DNA of 64,000 nucleotides from Methylosinus sp. PW1 (GTDB lineage Bacteria; Pseudomonadota; Alphaproteobacteria; Rhizobiales; Beijerinckiaceae), in the NCBI RefSeq assembly GCF_000745215.1, contig NZ_JQNK01000008.1, forward strand, positions 682,001 to 746,000. Reading direction: 5' to 3'. Both the position numbers and the translations under genes were made by a program. Position 1 is the first letter of the stretch. Each line of letters starts with the position of its first letter. Positions 51,713 to 59,411 of this stretch are shown in pieces. The notes under the pieces are model-generated. The model had not been told where the DNA came from and searched no databases. It saw only the letters and a program-made list of their open reading frames with translations.

Positions 51713-52745
51713 ATCCGCGCCGGCAGGCGGTAGGTCCAGGCGCTCTCCACCAACATGCGTCTCGCCCGTGTGTTGCCTGCCTTGGTGATCGCTCCGCGCG
51801 CCGTCTTGGCGCCGGAGGAACGTTCGGTCGGCGTCAGCCCGAGATAGGCCATGAGCTGGCGCGGATTGGCGAAGCGCTTGAAGTCGCCGATCTCAGCCAC
51901 GATAGTGATGGCCGCGATCGCAGCGATCCCGCGCAAGGCTTGAATCGCCGTGACCACCTTGGCGAGCGACCAGGAAGGCAGGAGTTCCTGCATCTGCTTG
52001 GCCAATCGATCACGGCGAGCTTTCGCCTCGTCCATCGCCTGCACCAGCTCCTCGAAGGCAATCTGTCGCGCCGGATGCTCGAATCGTTGCGCCGCGAGCC
52101 AAAATCGATGCTTCTTCGTCCAATGGTCGCCGTCGGCATAAATACGGCCGTGGCGCAGAAGGAAGCCCGACACTTGCTGACGCGCGCGCCGCAGCGCTTC
52201 TACTGCCGACTGCCGAGCGCGGCACAGATCGCGCATGGCTTCGTGAGCGTCGTCTGGAACCCAGACCGGCGTGAGTTCGCCCGAGCGGAACAAGGACGCT
52301 TGCGTCACCGCATCACGGCGATCGGTCTTCACCCTGTCGCCTGGTCGTGTCGGGATCAGGGAAGGCGCCACCACCACGCACTCGTGTCCAAGCAATGTGA
52401 GCTGCCGATACAACCCATAACCGCAAGGCCCGGCTTCATAGCAGAACGCCAACTTGCCGTGCTTCTTGGCGAGCCGATCGACCATCTTCGCCACGGTGTC
52501 CGGACGGTTCTGAATTTCGCCGACAAAGCGCGTCTCTCCGCGTCGGCCGCCATCCGCGAGCGCGATCGAAATCGTCTTCTTGTGCGTATCCATCGCCACA
52601 TAGGTCGTCGTAGACTGTTTCATGGCTCGTTCCCCATGCATGAGGCTCTGACCGATTCGTCGGCCAATCCTCGTCTTTGCATGCCGCGGAACGAGCCACC
52701 CAAAAAAGGACATAGCGTCTCAAGGTCTCCGATATGGAGGCTTTG

Positions 52746-53506
52746 ATGGGTGATTTGTTTTTGCTGAGCGAAATGCAGATGGCGCGAATTTCCCCTCATT
52801 TTCCCTTGGCGCATGGCGTGCCGCGGGTGGACGACCGCCGTGTGGTCAGCGGGATCGTCTACGTCATCAAGAACGGCCTGCAATGGAAGGACGTTCCGAA
52901 GAAGTATGGACCGCCCAAGACGCTCTATAATCGCTTCATCCGCTGGAGCCGGCTCGGCGTCTTCGATCGTATCTTCGCCGCGCTCGCAGGAGAAGGGCCG
53001 AAACCGGAGCGGATCATGATCGACTCCACTCATTTGAAGGCGCATCGGACGGCGGCGAGCCTCCTAAAAAAGGGGCTCTTTCCCGCTGTATCGGCCGCAC
53101 GAAAGGCGGGCTGAACTCCAAGCTCCACGTCGTCTGCGACGGCGCCGGCAAGCCGCTCGTCATGATGCTGACCGAAGGGCAGATGAGCGATCACAAAGGC
53201 GCGAGGCTGATGCTCGACGCGCTGCCGCCGTCCTCGGCCCTGATCGCCGATCGCGGCTACGACAGCGACTGGTTTCGCCGAGCGCTCGCGGAGCGCGGGA
53301 CCGACCCCTGCATTCCACCGACGAAGAGCCGTAAGAAGCCTCTCGATTACGACAAGGGGCTCTACCGGCAACGTCACGAGATCGAGAACCTCTTCGCCAA
53401 GCTCAAAGACTGGCGGCGCATCGCCACCCGTTACGATCGATGCGCCCACGCCTTCTTCTCGGCCATATGCATCGCCGCCGCTGTCGCCTTCTATCTCAAT
53501 CAATGA
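52746..53506 (+). CDS. IS5-family (IS427-type) transposase made by frameshift
   Basis: Frame A runs 52746-53114: MGDLFLLSEMQMARISPHFP, GVPRVDDRRVVSGIVYVIKN, ERIMIDSTHLKAHRTAAS. Frame B, ending at 53506, continues GGLNSKLHVVCDGAGKPLVM, LIADRGYDSDWFRRALAERG, YRQRHEIENLFAKLKDWRRI. The frames meet at A6G4 (53066-53075), the slippery run used for programmed frameshifting in this group. ATG 52746 has GGAGG at 52736-52740. DDE residues fall in IDSTH, DRGYDS and the RHEIEN Glu. Confidence 0.9.
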
Positions 53507-53703
53507 GTCCTGAGCCTAAGTGAAAGTCGAGCGCCAGTTTGGTCCGAAGTCGGGGGCTTCCGCGAACGTCGACTCCGGGTCAGGGACGTATGTATTCTAG
53601 CGCTCTTCGGGCTATGTCATTCCCGGAACCGAGCTTCGTTCAGGAGTGGATGGCGCGCGGCATAGACGAGGCGTTTCACCTTCGGGTTCGTCGTCTTCAT
53701 CGT

Positions 53704-55767
53704 TCATCCCCACATTCCCCGCATCTTCGCCCGCACATCGACCCGCAGCCCACCCCCTGCGAGACGCTCGCCCACGGTCGCAGCGGCCGGCCAACTCACG
53801 CATTCAAAAAACCGCAGCATCTCTGCCGGAATGAAGCGTGTGCGCGCGGCGTAGACATGCCGGTCGCCCTGCGCCGGCTGGCCGTGGGTGAAAAATCGCT
53901 GCGGCGTCACCAGCCGCAGGCTGTCCTTCGCGCGCGTCATCGCGACATAGAGCAGCCGGCGCTCCTCCTCTATCTCCGCCGCTGTTCCCGTCGCGAGATC
54001 GGAGGGGATGCAGCCGTCGACGGCGTTCAGCACGAAGACCGACTTCCACTCCTGCCCTTTGGCGGAATGGATCGTCGAGAGGATGAGATAATCCTCGTCG
54101 CGCAGCGGCGGGCCGGCCTCGTCGCTGGTCGCGTCCGGCGGGTCGAGCGTCAGCTCGGTGAGGAAGCGCTCGCGCGAGGGATAGCAGGCGGCGATCTGCT
54201 CGAGCTGGACGAGATCGGCGAGGCGGCTCGGCGCGTCCTCGTGCAGGCGCTCGAGATGCGGCTCATACCAGCGGCGCGCCGCTTCCATCTCCGCCGGCCA
54301 GCCCTCCCGCGCATGCAGCACTTGCATCGTCGCGACGAGGCCGCGCCACTCCTCGCCGGCGCGCGGCGGCGTCGGCGCCTCGGAGAGGCAGGTGAGCGGG
54401 TCCGGGCGCTCGATCAGGAAGTCGAGAATCTTCTGCGCGGAGGAGGGGCCGACGCCGGGCAGGATTTGCAGTATGCGAAAGCCGGCAACGCGATCGCGCG
54501 GGTTCTGCGCGAAGCGCAGCAAAGCGAGAACATCCTTCACATGGGCGCTGTCGAGGAATTTCAGCCCGCCGAATTTCACGAAGGGAATGTTGCGGCGGGC
54601 GAGCTCCAGCTCCAACATGGCGCTGTGATGCGAGGCGCGGAACAGCGCCGCCTGCTGCTTCAGCGTCATGCCGGCTTCGCGCGCCTCGAGCACGCGCTCG
54701 GCGATGAAACGCGCCTGATCGCTCTCGTCGCGCACGGCGACGAGCTGCGGTCGCTCCGAGGAGCGGCGCTCTGTCCAGAGGTTCTTGGCGTAGCGCTCGG
54801 CGGCGAGCGAGATCACTGCGTTGGCCGCGGCGAGGATCGGCTCGGTCGAGCGATAATTGCGGTCGAGCGTGACGATTTCCGCCGGCGGCGTGAAGCTCTT
54901 CGGAAATTCCAGAATGTTGCGCACAGTGGCGGCGCGGAAGGAATAGATGGATTGCGCATCGTCACCGACGACGGTGAGCCCTTGGCCCTTGGGCTTCAAG
55001 GCGAGCAGGATGGAGGCCTGGAGGCGATTGGTGTCCTGATATTCGTCGACGAGAATGTGATCGAAGCGGCCGCCGATCTCCTCTGCGAGGGCTTCGTCCT
55101 GCGTCATCTGCGCCCAATAGAGCAGGAGATCATCGTAATCGAGCACATTCTGCGCCTGCTTCGCCTCGACATAGGCGGCGAACAAGCGGCGCAGCTCGTC
55201 ATGCCAGCGGGCGCACCAGGGGAAGGCGCCGAGCAGCGCCTGCTCGAGAGGGATTTCGGCGTTCACGGCGCGGGAGTAGATCGCGAGGCACGTTCCCTTG
55301 GTCGGGAAGCGGCTCTCGGTCTTGGAGAAGCCGAGCTCGTGGCGGATGAGATTCATCAGATCGGCAGAGTCTTCGCGATCATGGATGGTGAAGGCGGGAT
55401 CGAGGCCGATGGCGCCGGCATATTCGCGCAGCAGCCTCGCGCCGATCGCGTGAAACGTGCCCGCCCAGGCGAGGACATCGCCGCCGCCCTTGGCGCCCAG
55501 CGCCTCGGCGCAGATGCGCTCGACCCGGCGCGTCATCTCGGCGGCGGCGCGGCGGGAGAAGGTCATCAGCAACATGCGCATCGGATCGGCGCCCCGGACG
55601 ATGAGATGTGCGACCCGATGGGCGAGCGTGTTCGTCTTGCCGGAGCCTGCGCCAGCGATGATGAGCAGTGGGCCGCCGGCGGAAGCCGACGAGCCGTCAG
55701 CTAGGCCGTGCTCGACGGCGCGGCGCTGTTCGGCGTTGAGCTTTTCGAGATAGGCGACGGCGGTCAT
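53704..55767 (-). CDS. UvrD/Rep-like ATP-dependent DNA helicase (SF1A)
   Basis: 687 residues. Q-motif LNAEQRRAVEHG, Walker A LIIAGAGSGKTNTLAHRVAH near 38, motif Ic WAGTFHAIGARLLREYAG, motif II HILVDEYQDTNRLQ, motif III TVVGDDAQSIYSFRAA, motif IV TLDRNYRSTEPILAAAN, motif V STIHSAKGQEWKSVFVLNAV, motif VI RLLYVAMTRAKDSLRLVTPQ. Complete. No RecB-type nuclease domain at the C-terminus (ends AKMRGMWG). A LexA-type box lies 43-57 bases upstream, so SOS induction is expected. Confidence 0.93.
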   Translation of the reverse strand: MTAVAYLEKLNAEQRRAVEHGLADGSSASAGGPLLIIAGAGSGKTNTLAHRVAHLIVRGADPMRMLLMTFSRRAAAEMTRRVERICAEALGAKGGGDVLAWAGTFHAIGARLLREYAGAIGLDPAFTIHDREDSADLMNLIRHELGFSKTESRFPTKGTCLAIYSRAVNAEIPLEQALLGAFPWCARWHDELRRLFAAYVEAKQAQNVLDYDDLLLYWAQMTQDEALAEEIGGRFDHILVDEYQDTNRLQASILLALKPKGQGLTVVGDDAQSIYSFRAATVRNILEFPKSFTPPAEIVTLDRNYRSTEPILAAANAVISLAAERYAKNLWTERRSSERPQLVAVRDESDQARFIAERVLEAREAGMTLKQQAALFRASHHSAMLELELARRNIPFVKFGGLKFLDSAHVKDVLALLRFAQNPRDRVAGFRILQILPGVGPSSAQKILDFLIERPDPLTCLSEAPTPPRAGEEWRGLVATMQVLHAREGWPAEMEAARRWYEPHLERLHEDAPSRLADLVQLEQIAACYPSRERFLTELTLDPPDATSDEAGPPLRDEDYLILSTIHSAKGQEWKSVFVLNAVDGCIPSDLATGTAAEIEEERRLLYVAMTRAKDSLRLVTPQRFFTHGQPAQGDRHVYAARTRFIPAEMLRFFECVSWPAAATVGERLAGGGLRVDVRAKMRGMWG

Positions 55768-55809
55768 GGGCGAATCGGCAGGGTGAGCGAGCGCGTGGAG
55801 TGAAACATA

Positions 55810-55824
55810 ATTCTTGTTTTGTTC
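55810..55824 (-). promoter_or_regulatory. LexA-type SOS box upstream of the UvrD-like helicase
   Basis: ATTC at 55810-55813, seven bases, GTTC at 55821-55824: one mismatch from the alphaproteobacterial consensus GTTC-N7-GTTC. Located 43-57 bases upstream of the helicase start. The same box and surrounding 90 bases recur at 12872-12963. Confidence 0.6.
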
Positions 55825-56019
55825 GCAATGGCGGCGTATCTCGGGGAGATGAAAGTGACGCTGGTGGGGCGGTTCGAATTTCCAGGAGGTACCATAAGCG
55901 ATATTTCGCTCCCGTACCAGCGACGTTTCGCCGGCTTTGATTTGCCCCGCTATACGATGATGCGTAGGATTCTATCTCAAGCTAGAAGTCGTGCATCCTA
56001 ACCACCTGGGTATCGCTCA

Positions 56020-57228
56020 ATGTCTGCCGACAAATCCTCTCCTCACCCTTCGGCTGATGACGAAAACGAAACTGCGCCTGACGCTATCGATGATGAAGAT
56101 ACTGGCCGAGGCGATGCATTTGTCAAACCCTGGGATCCCGGCAAAATCCGAATCACAACGAAGCACTTTTCTCTGCGGGACGTCGTAGATCAAATTCGCG
56201 ATAAGGATATAGATTTGTCGCCTGATTTCCAGCGTGATTATGTTTGGAAGCAACGTCAACGTACACGGCTTATTGAGTCTATACTTCTTGGTATACCTCT
56301 TCCTGCGTTCTATTTTAATCAGGATAACGAAGGAAAATACCAGGTCGTTGACGGCGTTCAGCGGCTTTCAACTATATCACTATTCATGCAGGACAATCAC
56401 ACGCTGGACAAGGCCGATCTTGAGTATTTAACTGATCTTCATGATTTGAAATTTTCTGAGCTGGATTCTCCAGCTCTACGTCGCTTTCGAAGCACGCAAA
56501 TCGTGGTTCATATTATAGAGCCACAAACGCCAGACGAGGTAAAATACGATATTTTTAGTCGAGTTAATACCCTTGGTAGTCCGCTTTCTGCCCAAGAAAT
56601 TCGTCATGCTATGAGCAAGCAGCGATCTAGAGATTTTCTTACAGAGCTTTCTGAGATGCGTGAATTTGATGAGGCAACACAGTGGCATTATTGGCGTCGA
56701 ACGCAAAACTCAAATGGTCGATTTGATAAAGTTCGAGATAGCGGAAGAATGACTAATCGTGAGCTTATTTTGCGATTCTGTGCATTCCGCAACTATTCTG
56801 ATGCGGAGTATAGAAAGCATTCTAGCCTTGATGCGTTTCTGGTAGCGTATACTAAAAGACTTGATGGTTGCTCGAGCGATCAGCCAGCGGTCTCGGCCAA
56901 GGAAATGGATGAGCTCAAAGTGGATTTCTCGCGGGCGATGCAGAATGCTCATAACATTTTACAAAAGGCTGCATTTCGTCGCTTCCCACCTAACCAAGTA
57001 AGGCGAGGGCCAATCAATCGTGCTGTATTTGAAGCACAGGCTATAGCCCTGGCTGACTATCGGCTCGATTTATTGTTACCAAATAAGCAGAAGATTGTTG
57101 ACGCATTTCGTTCTGTTTTTGCCGATCCGGAATACTCCCGATCTGTTACTGTAGGAACCGGTGATCCAAAGGCGGTAGAGAGAAGACTCTGTTATACTAA
57201 AGATATTTTGGCGGGGGCAATAAAATGA
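56020..57228 (+). CDS. DUF262 (GmrSD/ParB-like) domain protein
   Basis: 402 residues. DUF262 signatures: IDLSPDFQRDYVWKQRQRTR, LIESILLGIPLPAFYFNQDN, KYQVVDGVQRLSTISLFMQD (DGVQR in place of the usual DGQQR), and YDIFSRVNTLGSPLSAQEIR with HAMSK. The C-terminal half is helical; no HNH motif of the GmrSD C-terminal domain was found, so this is a DUF262-only form. DUF262 proteins are NTP-sensing nucleases in GmrSD/BrxU and are frequent in defence loci. Low GC. Couples by ATGA overlap to the AAA gene. Confidence 0.9.
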   Translation: MSADKSSPHPSADDENETAPDAIDDEDTGRGDAFVKPWDPGKIRITTKHFSLRDVVDQIRDKDIDLSPDFQRDYVWKQRQRTRLIESILLGIPLPAFYFNQDNEGKYQVVDGVQRLSTISLFMQDNHTLDKADLEYLTDLHDLKFSELDSPALRRFRSTQIVVHIIEPQTPDEVKYDIFSRVNTLGSPLSAQEIRHAMSKQRSRDFLTELSEMREFDEATQWHYWRRTQNSNGRFDKVRDSGRMTNRELILRFCAFRNYSDAEYRKHSSLDAFLVAYTKRLDGCSSDQPAVSAKEMDELKVDFSRAMQNAHNILQKAAFRRFPPNQVRRGPINRAVFEAQAIALADYRLDLLLPNKQKIVDAFRSVFADPEYSRSVTVGTGDPKAVERRLCYTKDILAGAIK

Positions 57229-58331
57229 TCACGGGAGTTGACATTCAAAACTTCAAGCGCTTTCAAAGTCAATATTTTAAACTAGGGCCATTGAGCATCC
57301 TGACGGGCTTGAATGGATCGGGAAAGACGTCAGTGGTCCACGCGCTTTTGTTGGCGTGGGAGGCATCGGCGGGAGCTTCGGACAATACGGTTCGATTGAA
57401 TGGACCCTTCGGAATCGAACTTGGTACCGCTGAAGACGTACGAAATTGGAACTCCATCGATCCAATCGAGATAAAAATAAGCTCCAACTCGAAAGAGACT
57501 TCAAACTGGAAGTTTGGCGCGCCTGCTGATGACGCACTTTATCTGACTGTTGAGGAAAAGCCTGAAAGTCCACCGGCGGCGTATTCTGCGTGCCCGAGAT
57601 CTTTTACGTATCTGTGTGCGGAACGCCTCGGCCCGAAAAGTATTTTAGGAGCCTCTCCGTATCCAGCGGAACAACTCGAAGTTGGAGTTCGCGGTGAGCA
57701 ATGTGCGCAATTGCTGGCAACGCTCGGCGGAAAGTTGATGGAGGATATTAATCGGTTGCATCCCGATAGGGAAAAGAATGCACCGGCCCTTCTGAAGTAT
57801 GAGGTAGAGCACTGGCTTGGGGAAATCGCGAGACCGGTCGAAATAAACGCTGAGCGCTACCAAGGTTCTTCCGTTACAGCTCTAAGTTTCAGAGAACCCG
57901 GAGGAACGTGGGTGCGAGCGCCGAACATGGGCTTCGGAGTGTCATACGCCCTTCCTGTGATCTTAGGTGGCCTCATCGCTATGACGGGAGGTCTTTTCAT
58001 TGTTGAAAACCCCGAAGCGCATTTGCATCCAGCAGGACAGTCGCGCATCGGAATATTTCTAGCGTGGCTCGCCGGTCGAGGTGTCCAAGTAATCATAGAG
58101 ACTCATTCAGATCATGTTTTGAATGGCATCCGCAGAGCGATCGGAGAGTACAATTACCTCGATCACGACAAGGCGGTGGTGCACTTTTTTGATTCGATTG
58201 AAGGTGATGATATTGCTGTCCACGAACTTCGCTTCACTCCCATTGGCGGCGTTTCCGACTGGCCCCTTGGCTTTTTTGATCAGTATCAGATTGATGTCGC
58301 CTCGCTGGGGCGACTTCGTAGAAAGAGGTGA
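57225..58331 (+). CDS. OLD/RecF-like AAA ATPase with DUF3696-type C-terminus
   Basis: 368 residues. ITGVDIQNFKRFQSQYFKLG, Walker A LTGLNGSGKTSVVHALLLAW near 29; ABC-like region GVSYALPVILGGLIAMTGGL; Walker B LFIVENPEAHLHPAGQSRIG near 262; H-loop GVQVIIETHSDHVLNGIRRA; C-terminal VHFFDSIEGDDIAVHELRFT with GFFDQYQID as in DUF3696 proteins. No TOPRIM domain. Second gene of the cassette; it likely drives or senses DNA for the DUF262 partner. Confidence 0.9.
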   Translation: MITGVDIQNFKRFQSQYFKLGPLSILTGLNGSGKTSVVHALLLAWEASAGASDNTVRLNGPFGIELGTAEDVRNWNSIDPIEIKISSNSKETSNWKFGAPADDALYLTVEEKPESPPAAYSACPRSFTYLCAERLGPKSILGASPYPAEQLEVGVRGEQCAQLLATLGGKLMEDINRLHPDREKNAPALLKYEVEHWLGEIARPVEINAERYQGSSVTALSFREPGGTWVRAPNMGFGVSYALPVILGGLIAMTGGLFIVENPEAHLHPAGQSRIGIFLAWLAGRGVQVIIETHSDHVLNGIRRAIGEYNYLDHDKAVVHFFDSIEGDDIAVHELRFTPIGGVSDWPLGFFDQYQIDVASLGRLRRKR

Positions 58332-58334
58332 CTT

Positions 58335-59339
58335 TTGGCGTTCGTTGTGGATGGTTCCGAGTGGCATTTCGATGGCTGGTCTGCGGATGAAGTCGCTGCC
58401 AGCATCGAACTTATGCTCGAACGAGTTTCGACGGCCCAGGCCCGGCGGGAAGCTATTTGGATTGGGGATGACCTCCAGACGCGGCCAGTGCTGGGCGAGT
58501 TTGATATTTGGAGTTTGTTTTCTCCGGAGTCGCCTCTGAAATTATCACCTGAGTTGCGCCAAGAGCTTGCAGCATGGCTTGGAAAAGCGCTTCGTTATGC
58601 CGACGAGAATGTTTGGCCGGACGGTATGGAAGAAACAATTATTCGAGTTGACTGCGACCCGGCTATCGAAAATATTGACGTCGCATGGGCGCACCATAAC
58701 GTCAGGAATAGGAGAGCAGTAGCTTGCCTATCTATCCGCCGATCTGGTCCACACCAGACAGTGTCAGGCAGAGGTGTTGCCACTATCTATTGGATTAATT
58801 GTGAAGAAAATCACAAGAACTTCTGGCGGTCTGCAATTGATGTTGAAGGTAATAACGAAGAGACATTGCAGAGCATTGCGCCGCACGCTTTCCCAAACCT
58901 CTATTTTTATCCGGCCGTTTGGCGTGGACTGAGGAGTCTTGTCGGCGGGTACTACGCGTTGAGTTTCGAAATTCGACGATATCTAAGTATACTTGATGAT
59001 TATGGCGGTGCTGCTTTCACTTGCCCTCCACCAGCGCTTAGTCCTGCGGAGTTTGCAAATTCTAGCGACAGATCGTGCCCTCCAAACCAACTTGTTGAGC
59101 AGAGGTTTGAACAGTTAAATCTCTCGATGGCGCCGGAGAAGCCCAATGTATACAATAACTCCCGCTGCCGTCAGGCGCGCGAGGTTCAAATTGGACCACG
59201 TACACTCTATTGTGAGTGGCACGGCAAATTGGAACCGCATCAAAATAGATTGTACCTTCATCCGCCTATCCCGGAATGCGGCGATAAAATTGTCATCGCA
59301 ATTTTCCACCCGCATTTGCCGCTGCCTGGAGATAATTAA
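58335..59339 (+). CDS. unknown third protein of the DUF262-DUF3696 cassette
   Basis: 334 residues from a TTG three bases after the AAA stop. Not assigned. N-terminal half has WHFDGWSADEVAASIELMLE and LRQELAAWLGKALRYADENV; the middle, Trp/Asn rich, HHNVRNRRAVACLSIRRSGP and GGYYALSFEIRRYLSILDDY. The C-terminal 45 residues (YCEWHGKLEPHQNRLYLHPP, KIVIAIFHPHLPLPGDN) form a compact beta-rich segment reminiscent of small toxin-like domains that end in HL. Close spacing makes it part of the same operon; an effector role is inference. Confidence 0.75.
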   Translation: MAFVVDGSEWHFDGWSADEVAASIELMLERVSTAQARREAIWIGDDLQTRPVLGEFDIWSLFSPESPLKLSPELRQELAAWLGKALRYADENVWPDGMEETIIRVDCDPAIENIDVAWAHHNVRNRRAVACLSIRRSGPHQTVSGRGVATIYWINCEENHKNFWRSAIDVEGNNEETLQSIAPHAFPNLYFYPAVWRGLRSLVGGYYALSFEIRRYLSILDDYGGAAFTCPPPALSPAEFANSSDRSCPPNQLVEQRFEQLNLSMAPEKPNVYNNSRCRQAREVQIGPRTLYCEWHGKLEPHQNRLYLHPPIPECGDKIVIAIFHPHLPLPGDN

Positions 59340-59411
59340 TTGCGACTAGCAATACCTGCACGCGTGATGCTATTTTTTCGAAATTGACGGCCTGAGTCGG
59401 GTCACGAGGGT

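Larger units (their letters stand above)
50200..52623 (-). pseudogene. IS110/IS1111-type transposase disrupted by IS256
   Basis: N-terminal part 52623-51713: MKQSTTTYVAMDTHKKTISI, DRVKTDRRDAVTQASLFRSG (DEDD site), IQALRGIAAIAAITIVAEIG, FKRFANPRQLMAYLGLTPTE, ARRMLVESAWTYRLPAR. The C-terminal part 50407-50200 continues MGADILKRNEALPQAIKEIA and GKPINVVCVAIARELVAFVW. Removing the IS256 and one 8-bp target copy joins 911 and 208 bases into exactly 373 codons with the stop, so the gene was intact before the insertion. Confidence 0.9.
49900..52716 (-). mobile_element. IS110/IS1111-type element, itself interrupted by IS256
   Basis: The ends carry inverted ATGTCCTTTTT (49903-49913) and AAAAAGGACAT (52703-52713) plus a nearby CGTTCCGCGG pair, like the subterminal repeats of the IS1111 branch. 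Exact ends are uncertain by a few bases. The transposase is on the minus strand. Confidence 0.7.
49862..53518 (+). mobile_element. IS5-family element split by an IS110/IS1111-type element
   Basis: Left inverted repeat GGCTCAGGAC at 49864-49873 and right GTCCTGAGCC at 53507-53516, each flanked by TA (49862-49863, 53517-53518), the target duplication usual for the IS427 branch of IS5. Only about 40 bases of the left end remain contiguous; the rest, with the transposase, resumes near 52716 after the inserted element. Confidence 0.75.

Noticed and set aside
53539..55704. 721-codon plus-strand open frame
   Set aside because: Antisense to the UvrD-like helicase, whose motifs are complete; no independent evidence of coding.
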